Below are positions 6,826 through 13,604 of a stretch of 15,867 nucleotides of DNA, piece after piece. The stretch spans positions 1-15,867 of the forward strand of contig DASQHF010000160.1 in the NCBI GenBank assembly GCA_035632215.1. Reading direction: 5' to 3'. The notes under the pieces were generated by a model. It searched no databases, was not told the DNA's origin, and saw only the letters and a program-made list of their open reading frames with translations. This DNA is from CAIYRG01 sp035632215 (lineage in GTDB: Bacteria; Pseudomonadota; Alphaproteobacteria; Micropepsales; Micropepsaceae). Position 1 is the stretch's first letter; the number at the start of each line of letters is the position of its first letter. Position numbers and translations under genes: made by a program.

Positions 6826-7725
6826 ATGAAACGGCAATTGGCGCTCCTCATGGCTCTAGTGGGGAGCGCAATTCTGGGCGCCGACGCGGCAGCTCAACAG
6901 GCGGCGCCCGATTTCTCCGGCATCTGGACGCATCCCTATTGGCCGGGCTTCGATCCGCCGCTTTCCGGACAAGGGGGAATCGTCAACAAGGCGCGCACGC
7001 CCAACGGCGTCGGCGACAGCGACAAGCTGATGGGCGACTACGAAAGCCCGATCCTCAAACCCAACGCTGCGGAAGTGCTCCGTCGGCTCGGTGAGATCTC
7101 GAAATCGGGCGTGACTTTCCCGACGCCAGCCAATCAGTGCTGGCCGCAGCCGGTGCCATACATCCTATGGACGATCGGCATCCAGTTTCTGCAGCAGAAG
7201 GACAAGATCACGATCCTCTACTCCAATCCCGATCATGAAACGCGCCAGGTGCGCATGAATGCGACACATCCGAAGCGCGTGGCGCCGTCTCTTTACGGTG
7301 ACTCCGTCGGCCATTACGAGGGCGATACGCTGGTGATCGACACGGTGGGCGTGAGGACGACGCGGCCTTTCGCCATGGTCGATGTCTACGGGACGCCCTA
7401 TTCAGCGGCCCTGCATGTGGTGGAGCGCTATCGATTCGTCGACGAGGCGGCGGCGAAGTTGGCCGAACAGCGGACGTTGAAGGAGAACATCGCCATTCCG
7501 AATAACGATTCGGGCCTCATCATCGATCCGAACTACCACGGCAAGGCGCTCCAGCTCGAATTCACCGTGGAAGACGACGGCGTCTTCACCAAGCCGTGGT
7601 CGGCGAGCATGACCTATAGGCGGGCGGCTGGCGCGTGGCCGGAATTCGTCTGCTCGGAGAACCAGCACCAATATTATGCGGACAAGGATGCCCAAGTACC
7701 GCGCGCGGAGAAGCCGGATTTCTGA
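6826..7725 (+). CDS. Secreted protein of the YGDSVGHYEGD family, paralogue 2 (subtype B)
   Basis: A 299-residue exported protein of unknown function. The signal peptide ends near ADAAAQQ (about 20-25), and the mature protein opens with APDFSGIWTHPYWPGFDPP. The family signature GDSVGHYEGDTLVIDT is at 158-173, then PFAMVDVYGTP, LHVVERYR, and EFTVEDDGVFTKPW (245-258). Conserved C105 (QCWP) and C276 (CSEN) are present, and the protein ends KPDF. Unlike paralogue 1 it has an insertion of about 30 residues between VVERYR and the EFTVED strand, shared with paralogue 3. It lies 68 bases before paralogue 3 on the same strand, a likely tandem duplicate. ATG 6826 is supported by GGAGG. Confidence 0.88.
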   Translation: MKRQLALLMALVGSAILGADAAAQQAAPDFSGIWTHPYWPGFDPPLSGQGGIVNKARTPNGVGDSDKLMGDYESPILKPNAAEVLRRLGEISKSGVTFPTPANQCWPQPVPYILWTIGIQFLQQKDKITILYSNPDHETRQVRMNATHPKRVAPSLYGDSVGHYEGDTLVIDTVGVRTTRPFAMVDVYGTPYSAALHVVERYRFVDEAAAKLAEQRTLKENIAIPNNDSGLIIDPNYHGKALQLEFTVEDDGVFTKPWSASMTYRRAAGAWPEFVCSENQHQYYADKDAQVPRAEKPDF

Positions 7726-7793
7726 TCTTCCAGTGCAAGAGCGCCGAATGGTGCTATCGTGGGCGGACGAAGAAATTCCGAACGGGGAATAGC

Positions 7794-8687
7794 GTGACTA
7801 GGACATTGCGCGTGGCTCTTCTAGGAGCATGCGTTGGCGTGCTCATCGGGCCCTCGGCAAATGGCGCCGGCGCGCCACAGATCCCGGATTTCGGCGGCCA
7901 ATGGTCTCATCCCTTCCTGACCGGCTTCGAGCCGCCCAAATCGGGTCCGGGTCCGGTGACCAATAGATCGCGCCGGCCCGACGGCGTCGCCAATTTCGGG
8001 CAGCTTGTCGGGGACTACACCAATCCGATCCTCAAACCGGAAGCGGCCCAAGCCGTGAAGCAGCACGGAGACATTTCGCTTGCGGGCCGGGGCTATCCGA
8101 CGCCGAGCAATCAATGCTGGCCAGGCGGCGTGCCGTACATATTTTGGGACTTCTTGGTGGAGATTTTCCAGCGCCCAGATCACGTCACGATGATCTACCG
8201 CCAAGGCGGAGAAGTCCGCCACGTGCGCATGAACGAGAAGCATCCCGCCAATCCCGTCCCGTCCTGGTACGGCGATTCGGTCGGCCACTACGAGGGCGAC
8301 ACGCTGGTGATCGACACGGTCGGGATCAGAATAGGGCCATTCGCGATGGTCGACATGTACGGAACGCCGCACTCGCCCGCCCTCCATGTCGTCGAGCGCT
8401 ATCGGCTCGTGGATTACGACGAGGCCAAGGACGCGATCGACCGCAACGCAAAGGAGAATTCTCGCGGCGGCGAAAACTGGGGCTACGATCCCCAATATAG
8501 GGGCAAGGTGCTCCAGCTCCACTTCACGGTCGAGGACCCGGGCGTGTTCACGACGCCCTGGACGTCGACCATCACCTACCGGCCGGCCGTCAATCCCTGG
8601 CCGGAGCTCATCTGCGCCGAGAACCAGCACGAGTATTACAACAATGGTGACTCGGCGATCCCGAAGGCGGTCAAGCCGGATTTTTGA
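7794..8687 (+). CDS. Secreted protein of the YGDSVGHYEGD family, paralogue 3 (subtype B)
   Basis: A 297-residue protein from GTG 7794, which has GGGGA (7784-7788) upstream and yields a clean signal peptide (VTRTLRVALLGACVGVLIG, cleavage around residues 24-27). The open frame extends back to 7635, but that would overlap paralogue 2 and bury the signal peptide. The mature start is PQIPDFGGQWSHPF; GDSVGHYEGDTLVIDT is at 160-175, PFAMVDMYGTPHSPALHVV follows, and FTVEDPGVFTTPW is at 244-256. Conserved C108 (QCWPGG) and C274 (ICAEN); ends KPDF. It is much closer to paralogue 2 than to paralogues 1 and 4. Function unknown; no catalytic triad or cofactor motif was recognised. Confidence 0.87.
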   Translation: MTRTLRVALLGACVGVLIGPSANGAGAPQIPDFGGQWSHPFLTGFEPPKSGPGPVTNRSRRPDGVANFGQLVGDYTNPILKPEAAQAVKQHGDISLAGRGYPTPSNQCWPGGVPYIFWDFLVEIFQRPDHVTMIYRQGGEVRHVRMNEKHPANPVPSWYGDSVGHYEGDTLVIDTVGIRIGPFAMVDMYGTPHSPALHVVERYRLVDYDEAKDAIDRNAKENSRGGENWGYDPQYRGKVLQLHFTVEDPGVFTTPWTSTITYRPAVNPWPELICAENQHEYYNNGDSAIPKAVKPDF

Positions 8688-8699
8688 GGCGCCCCCTCC

Positions 8700-9359
8700 C
8701 TATCCGGTCACGCGATCGAGGAACGCGAACGTTTTCGTCCATGCGTCTTCGGCGGCGGCGCGTTCGTCCGGTAAATCATGGGCTGGGTTCTGGAACCCAT
8801 GCCCGACGCGGTCATAGCGATGAAATTCGTGCGCGATGCCGTGGCTCGAAAGCTCGGCATCAATGCGGTTCACATCTTCGGGTGAGGGATTTTTGTCCTC
8901 ATTGCCGAAGAAACCGATCATCGGGCAGCGGATGTGTTTGAGATTGTCGAAAGGCGCCGGACCTTCGCCCCACGAGCGCATCACGCCGCCGCCGTAAAGT
9001 ACGACCGCGCCGCAAAAGACGGGCAGGCTCGCGGCTACAAGGAACGTCATGCGCCCGCCCATGCAATGGCCCATGACAATAAGCTTGCTCGGGTCGACGT
9101 CCGGACGCTCGCAAAGTGCCACGATGGTCGCTTCGGCGTCGGCGACAATCTCGGCATCTTTCAAGAAATTCTTTCGCTCCGAGGCCGGGATGCCGCTCGG
9201 AGCGCGGTGGTAGACGTCGGGGACCGCGACGAGACAGCCGCTTGCGACAAGACGATCGACCACGAGCTTGGTGAATCCGTCGATGCCGCCGCGATGATAC
9301 ATGAGGATGACGGCAGGCCCGGGCACGCTGCGCTTGGGTTCACCGAGATAGACCTGCAT
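8700..9359 (-). CDS. Dienelactone hydrolase family protein
   Basis: An alpha/beta-hydrolase of 219 residues from ATG 9359. The nucleophile elbow is GHCMGG with Cys99, as in classical dienelactone hydrolase; Asp155 in FFGNEDKNPSPEDV and His187 in RVGHGFQ complete a Cys-Asp-His triad. YHRGGIDG (21-28) is the oxyanion-side loop. Such enzymes open lactones in ring-cleavage pathways, but many family members act on other esters. Protein-like sequence continues upstream of the ATG (LKLRIQNSE), typical of this family's N-terminus, as far as a CTG at 9386, and is then lost in a palindromic repeat. The true start is therefore uncertain. It is the last gene of the minus-strand row and converges on paralogue 3 with a 12-base gap. 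Confidence 0.88.
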   Translation of the reverse strand: MQVYLGEPKRSVPGPAVILMYHRGGIDGFTKLVVDRLVASGCLVAVPDVYHRAPSGIPASERKNFLKDAEIVADAEATIVALCERPDVDPSKLIVMGHCMGGRMTFLVAASLPVFCGAVVLYGGGVMRSWGEGPAPFDNLKHIRCPMIGFFGNEDKNPSPEDVNRIDAELSSHGIAHEFHRYDRVGHGFQNPAHDLPDERAAAEDAWTKTFAFLDRVTG

Positions 9360-9391
9360 CTCGCTGTTCTGTATGCGGAGTTTCAGGTTGT

Positions 9392-9430
9392 CCCCCTCAC
9401 CCTAACCCTCTCCCCCGGAAGGGGAGAGGG
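9392..9430. repeat. REP-like palindromic intergenic element
   Basis: CCCTCTCCCC (9406-9415) and GGGGAGAGGG (9421-9430) form a perfect 10-bp stem with loop CGGAA. They are preceded by CCCCTCACCCTAA, a combination seen as dispersed intergenic repeats in many proteobacterial genomes (known pattern, not searched). It lies between the TctC-like gene and the dienelactone hydrolase gene. No T-run follows on either strand, so mRNA processing or stability is a better guess than termination. Confidence 0.7.
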
Positions 9431-9434
9431 AAAA

Positions 9435-10484
9435 TCAGTTCCTGATCTCGGCGGCGCGGCGGGCGCGTTGAATAAGCGCTGGCGGGAAGTTCCCCGCGCG
9501 CGCAACGGCGGCCTGGATCTCTTCGCCGGGCAAGGGACGGACATCCAGCCGGGCCCGTTTCAAGTCGGCAAGAAACGAAGGGTCGGCCATCGTGTCCATA
9601 AAGGCGCGCCGTAACTCCGCGACGCGCTCCGCCGGCACGCCCGGCGGCGCCAACACGGATCGCCCAATGAACGATGGCGACGAGAACAGCTCCAAGAGCT
9701 TCTTCTCGTCGTCGTTGCGCGCAAGATCGACCATGCGCGGGACTTGCGGCAAATCCGGATCCTTGTCGATGCCAGTCTGAAGAAGCAGCTTGATCTCGCC
9801 GTCGCGGTAGGGCTGCCCTGCCCGCACGATCGGCCAGGGCAGGCTGAGCGCATCCACTTCGCCCCGGGTGAGCGCCAAGAGCGCTTCGTTGGCCCCTTGA
9901 TAGCCCTGGATGATATTGAACTTCATGCCGAGCGCGTTCTTCAGCACGGTCCAATTCAGCCGCGATGCCGCGCCCGACGCCGACACGATCAGCGGCTTGG
10001 TGAAGAGGTCCTGGATCTTGTCTACGGGCGCGGCGCGGCGCGCGAAGAGCACCGCGCTGTTGTCGAGGATGCGGCCGATCCAATTGAATTTGGTCGCATC
10101 CGCTTTCAGCTCGGGCATGCCTAAGATCTGGTTCAGATAAACGCCCTCGTCCACCATGCCGATGACGGTGCCGTCCTTCTTCGCCGCGTTGTAGAGATAA
10201 TTCGCCGCCCGAATGCCGGCTGCGCCCGGCATATTCTGAGGCACGATGGACGGCGTGCCCGCAATATGCCGCCCCATGTGGCTCGCGACGAGCCGGCTGT
10301 AGGTGTCGTAGCCGCCGCCGGCAGCGGTGTTGATGACGAAGATGACGGTCTTGCCTTTGTAGAAGGCGTCCGCGGCTTGCGCGCGCAAGGGGGCGAGCGC
10401 GAGTATCGCGACGCAGAGCGCGCGCAATGCGGTCCGCGCGAATGGCGCCAGGACGTTGCAGTCTCTCAACATCGATTGAAGCAT
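9435..10484 (-). CDS. Tripartite tricarboxylate transporter (TctC/Bug) substrate-binding protein
   Basis: A 349-residue periplasmic binding protein. The signal peptide has an extended basic N-terminus (FARTALRALCVAILALAP) with cleavage near AQAADA (36-40). FYKGKTVIFVINTAAGGGYD (41-60) is the Bug-family first strand and ligand loop; VPQNMPGAAGIRAANYLY (81-98) and KDGTVIGM are also characteristic. These proteins bind carboxylates such as citrate, glutamate or aromatic acids and usually deliver them to TctAB permeases. TctA and TctB are not in the window, so this is another orphan binder. ATG 10484 has no clear ribosome site; ATG 10472 is possible. It follows the cyclodeaminase-like gene after 122 bases that contain a palindrome. 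Confidence 0.9.
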   Translation of the reverse strand: MLQSMLRDCNVLAPFARTALRALCVAILALAPLRAQAADAFYKGKTVIFVINTAAGGGYDTYSRLVASHMGRHIAGTPSIVPQNMPGAAGIRAANYLYNAAKKDGTVIGMVDEGVYLNQILGMPELKADATKFNWIGRILDNSAVLFARRAAPVDKIQDLFTKPLIVSASGAASRLNWTVLKNALGMKFNIIQGYQGANEALLALTRGEVDALSLPWPIVRAGQPYRDGEIKLLLQTGIDKDPDLPQVPRMVDLARNDDEKKLLELFSSPSFIGRSVLAPPGVPAERVAELRRAFMDTMADPSFLADLKRARLDVRPLPGEEIQAAVARAGNFPPALIQRARRAAEIRN

Positions 10485-10540
10485 AGCGGCTGAACGACTT
10501 GAGGTGAATGTGATTGCCTCGTTTCTCCCCCCTCTCCCTG

Positions 10541-10590
10541 GCTCTCGCCCCCGACGGGATGGAGCGGAGCGACGTCCCGAGCGGGAGAGC
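10541..10590. repeat. Imperfect 50-bp palindrome in the gene row
   Basis: The outer arms GCTCTC (10541-10546) and GAGAGC (10585-10590) pair perfectly. An inner stem CGGGATG (10555-10561) against CGTCCCG (10573-10579) pairs with one G-T wobble. It lies between the stop of the cyclodeaminase-like gene and the start of the TctC-like gene, next to a CT-rich tract (10522-10539). It looks like a dispersed intergenic palindrome or an mRNA-processing hairpin; there is no T-run for termination. Confidence 0.5.
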
Positions 10591-10606
10591 GGATTTTCAC
10601 TCCGCG

Positions 10607-11677
10607 CTAAGATGGGAGGGCGCTGGTGAAAAGGCTCGTATCGAGCTCGCGGCCCAAGCCCGCCTCGCGCGCGTTCTTGTAAATCACGTGGCCGGTGGCG
10701 GCGAACTGATAGCCGAGCCCCGTATAGTTCAGGAACAGTGTGATATCGCGATCCGATCCTCGCCCCGGCACCTTGTCGAGGAGAAGATCCGGAAGCTCGG
10801 GCCAGCCGGCTTGCGCGATTTTCGCGCCGAGCGCGGCCCGCTTGTCTTCGACGTCCTTCGGCGGATAGGCGCCGGCCGTGCGGATGCTTTTGCCGTGAAC
10901 TTCGTGTACGTGGAGAAAGATGACATTCGCTTTCGCGATGATGTCGGGGTCGAGCTCGAGCCGGGAGATGCTGCTCACATGCTGGCCCGCTTCGAGCCAG
11001 TCGGCCATCAGGGCCGGTTCCATGCTGTTGGTGGCGCAGAGCACGATGTCGACGCCCTTCACGGCTTCCCGAGCGCTGTCACAAGGCACGACCTCCAGCC
11101 CGAGTTTTGACTCTATCTCACGGGCGAAGGACTCGCGTTTCTGACGATCCGGGCTAAAGCAACGGATGCGCTTGACGTTCCGTACCGCCGCAATCGCCAT
11201 CGCCTGCGCGCCTGCCTGAAACCCTGCTCCGATGAGCGCAACCTCCTGTGCTTCCGCACGCGCAAGATATTTGGCGGCCAAGCCCGTGACGGCGCCCACA
11301 CGCATCCGCTGCACCACGCCGTCGGGATAGATCGCGAGCGGCTCGCCCGTATGGGTGTCGAACAGGAGCACGAGCCCCACGTAGCGCCCATCCGCCGCCG
11401 GCACCTTGACGCGACGCGCCACCCCGCCCAGAGACGGCCAAGTGAGGATGTCGGAATCGATCCGTACCGCGGCGATTTTGAAGCGCGGAACGACGCCGCT
11501 CATCGTCAGAAGCGAATAAAGTGCGCCGCCGCGAGCAGTAGGCGTCAGCACTTCCGAGCGCAGACCATTGGCGCCTTCTTTGAGCCCAAGATCGCGATAG
11601 GCGATCTCCATCGCTTCGAGGCACTCGCGCATAGGGAGCGCCCGCTCGACGTCCTCGTTCGAAAGAAGCAGCGTCAT
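10607..11677 (-). CDS. Ornithine cyclodeaminase/mu-crystallin family protein
   Basis: A 356-residue cytosolic NAD(P)-binding enzyme. RMRVGAVTGLAAKYLA (124-139) and the Rossmann loop ALIGAGFQAGAQ (147-158) are the family's diagnostic stretches; FKIAAVR (66-72) carries the conserved substrate-side Lys. Family members include ornithine cyclodeaminase, ketimine reductases and alanine or malate-type dehydrogenases, so the substrate cannot be assigned. ATG 11677 is chosen because it overlaps the MmgE/PrpD stop by four bases (ATGA), indicating translational coupling; an upstream start at 11716 would overlap that gene by over 40 bases. The C-terminus (SDRDITLFLNYTGLGYQF) matches the family ending. 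Confidence 0.88.
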   Translation of the reverse strand: MTLLLSNEDVERALPMRECLEAMEIAYRDLGLKEGANGLRSEVLTPTARGGALYSLLTMSGVVPRFKIAAVRIDSDILTWPSLGGVARRVKVPAADGRYVGLVLLFDTHTGEPLAIYPDGVVQRMRVGAVTGLAAKYLARAEAQEVALIGAGFQAGAQAMAIAAVRNVKRIRCFSPDRQKRESFAREIESKLGLEVVPCDSAREAVKGVDIVLCATNSMEPALMADWLEAGQHVSSISRLELDPDIIAKANVIFLHVHEVHGKSIRTAGAYPPKDVEDKRAALGAKIAQAGWPELPDLLLDKVPGRGSDRDITLFLNYTGLGYQFAATGHVIYKNAREAGLGRELDTSLFTSALPS

Positions 11678-13077
11678 GCGCGGGGCCCCGGGCGCGTCTC
11701 GTAAGCAGGCTGCCACAAGCGGCGCAACTCGGCGACATCCGCAGCCGTCTCGAGGCTCGCGATCGCGCGCAAGATGGCTTTTGCTCTTCGCGCGCCCAAG
11801 ACGGTCTCGATCAAGTCGAAGGCCTTGACCTCGATCTCTGCTTGGGTCATGGGGTTGTCCGCCGTGCCGCGGACCGCGAGCGTGCGATGAGAGAGCTCGC
11901 GCCCGTCTTCGGTCTTCACCGCGACGATCGCCTGGCGGGCCGGCTTGGCCAGGGCGAGCTCCTCGCTTGGGATCAGCGCGATCTTCCGCCGGATGCCGAG
12001 AACCGCGGGATCCACCATGCGGTCCCTATCGTGGATGGATTCGAAGCTCAGCGTCTTATCGATGAGAAGGAGCGCCAAGAGATGCTGGACGTTCAATTCG
12101 GGCGACGGCGCATTGTCCACCGTTCGCGTCGAGCGCGCGGGAAGATGCACATCGAGGCCGGCGATATCGCCGGCGCCGATGCCGTGCTCGTCCATCAGGG
12201 CGGTCAGCGCGTCGAGCGCGGCTTGGGCCGGCGAGCCGACCGGCCACTTCTTGATGTTGGTGCCGAGAATCTCGAAGCGCACCCCGAGCTCGCTCGAAAG
12301 CTGCGCAAGGTCGGGCTGCGCCGCGTAAGCTTGAAAAAAATTACGCTCGCCGGCAAAGACGTCGTCGACACCCGTCATGCCGGCCGCAACCATGGTCGCG
12401 GCGGCGACACCGTTGCGCGCGGGCATGCCGCCAAAATCGAACGCCTTCTCGATATGATCGGGATCCCGCACATTCGAGCTGATGCCGGACGCCTGCTGAG
12501 CGCAGAAGGACAGCAAATGCCGGGCCTGGCGCGCATCGAGCTTCAAAAGTGCGCCGGCCGCGGCACCCGCCCCGAATGTGCCGCCAACACTGTGGGTGCT
12601 GCGCGATTGGGCCGCAAGCGCGTCGGGACCAAGCGCGTAATTGATGCGCGACGCGACATCGTAGCCGAGAACCACCGCCTTGATCAGCTGATCGCCGTTC
12701 GCGTTTTTCGCTTCGGCAACGCCGAGCGCCGCCGGAATGACGGCGCAGCCGGGATGGGTGCGCGAGGGCGCGTGTGAGTCGTCGGTCTCATCGGCATGGG
12801 CGAGCATGCCGTTCGCGAGCGCCGCATGAACCGGAGAGGTCAGGAGACGCGTTCCCACGATCGAGGATTGGCGCGTGCCGCCTAGCGCTGCGACGTACTC
12901 GATGGCGAGACGCCCGGGGACAAGGTGCGAGCCCGAGATCATCGCCGCCACCGTATCGAGGATGTGCTGGCGCGCTTTTTCGAGCACCGGAGCCGGCAGC
13001 GGCTGCTCGAGCGCATAAGCGATGTAGGCGCTCAATGCGAGCGTCGGCGCGCTCAGTTCCCGCAAAGGCTCGATCAC
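11674..13077 (-). CDS. MmgE/PrpD family protein (2-methylcitrate dehydratase-like)
   Basis: A 467-residue cytosolic protein, the usual length for the family. LEKARQHILDTVAAMISGS (32-50), then ALANGMLAHADETDDSH (86-102) and THPGCAVIPAALGVAEA (107-123), are the typical MmgE/PrpD helices with conserved Asp and His residues. The family includes 2-methylcitrate dehydratase and cis-aconitate decarboxylase, so a tricarboxylate-type substrate is plausible but unproven. GTG 13077 is preferred because GGGGA sits a few bases upstream and the protein then starts at the family N-terminus. The frame stays open to 13203, but that would run through the divergent promoter into the VOC gene. First gene of the minus-strand row. 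Confidence 0.9.
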   Translation of the reverse strand: MIEPLRELSAPTLALSAYIAYALEQPLPAPVLEKARQHILDTVAAMISGSHLVPGRLAIEYVAALGGTRQSSIVGTRLLTSPVHAALANGMLAHADETDDSHAPSRTHPGCAVIPAALGVAEAKNANGDQLIKAVVLGYDVASRINYALGPDALAAQSRSTHSVGGTFGAGAAAGALLKLDARQARHLLSFCAQQASGISSNVRDPDHIEKAFDFGGMPARNGVAAATMVAAGMTGVDDVFAGERNFFQAYAAQPDLAQLSSELGVRFEILGTNIKKWPVGSPAQAALDALTALMDEHGIGAGDIAGLDVHLPARSTRTVDNAPSPELNVQHLLALLLIDKTLSFESIHDRDRMVDPAVLGIRRKIALIPSEELALAKPARQAIVAVKTEDGRELSHRTLAVRGTADNPMTQAEIEVKAFDLIETVLGARRAKAILRAIASLETAADVAELRRLWQPAYETRPGPRA

Positions 13078-13196
13078 GATCTTCCCCGAAAAACGCCCAC
13101 ATTGTGGTGGAACCGTCCGCCCTGCGCCAGAGCAGCCTTCCCATAACGGGTCTGTGCTCCTAAGCTTTGCCGGAACGGCAAAATGGGAAGGGAACA
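13078..13196. promoter_or_regulatory. Divergent promoter/operator region of the catabolic cassette
   Basis: These 119 bases separate the MmgE/PrpD start (minus) and the VOC start (plus). On the plus strand TAAGCT (13161-13166) is a possible -10; on the minus strand CACAAT near 13100 is a possible -10 about 25 bases before GTG 13077. Neither has a clear -35. The perfect palindrome at 13166-13182 lies at the expected plus-strand transcription start. Confidence 0.45.
13166..13182. promoter_or_regulatory. Perfect 17-bp palindrome, candidate operator
   Basis: TTTGCCG and CGGCAAA are exact inverted repeats around a GAA centre. The location, between divergent units and next to the -10 candidate of the VOC gene, fits a repressor site. 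An alternative is a 5'-UTR hairpin just before the ribosome site (AAGGGA, 13188-13193). The cognate regulator is not in the window. Confidence 0.5.
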
Positions 13197-13604
13197 ATGG
13201 CAAGGATCCGGCACTTAGCGATCAAGACGAAGAGCCCCGAGCGGCTCGCGGTCTTCTACGAAGAGGTCTTCGGCATGAAGCGCATCCATTCGGGCGGCGG
13301 CGCGGTCTATATGAGCGACGGATATCTGACGCTTGCGCTCTTGAAGAACCGCGGCGAAGCGGCGCCGAGCGGCATCAACCACTTCGGCTTCCACGTCGAG
13401 GACTTGAAGGAAGTCGAGGAGAAGCTGAAGAAGTTCGAAGAGCCTCTGGAAGTGCGTCCCGCCAACCGGCCATTCGCGGAATATCGCGCCATGGATCCCG
13501 ACGGCAATCTCTTCGACGTCTCGGTGCACGGCTACAACGAGGCCGAGTTCCGGCCTGAGCGCGACAAACGCGCCCGCGAGGCCAAGGAAAAAGTGCCGTC
13601 TTGA
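13197..13604 (+). CDS. VOC (glyoxalase/bleomycin-resistance fold) family protein
   Basis: A 135-residue cytosolic protein with the two-module VOC layout. RHLAIKTKSPERLAVFYEEVFGM (5-27) forms the first module with His6; NHFGFHVEDL (61-70) with His62 and AMDPDGNLFDVSV (98-110) form the second. These are the usual metal-ligand positions, with Asp107 where many members have Glu. VOC proteins act as isomerases, epimerases, dioxygenases or lyases; the specific reaction is unknown. The C-terminal tail is rich in Lys, Arg and Glu. ATG 13197 has GGAAGGGA upstream. Its stop overlaps the next start (TTGA, 13601-13604), so it is probably co-translated with the flavoprotein. Confidence 0.88.
   Translation: MARIRHLAIKTKSPERLAVFYEEVFGMKRIHSGGGAVYMSDGYLTLALLKNRGEAAPSGINHFGFHVEDLKEVEEKLKKFEEPLEVRPANRPFAEYRAMDPDGNLFDVSVHGYNEAEFRPERDKRAREAKEKVPS

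Noticed and set aside
7821..8630. Minus-strand open frame opposite paralogue 3
   Set aside because: Antisense shadow caused by codon bias; paralogue 3 has conserved motifs in the plus frame.
12330..12340. Seven-A run in MmgE/PrpD as a frameshift site
   Set aside because: The protein reads through in one frame with family-like sequence on both sides, so there is no sign of a shift.
11842..12777. Plus-strand open frame opposite MmgE/PrpD
   Set aside because: No domain recognised; MmgE/PrpD motifs continue on the other strand throughout.
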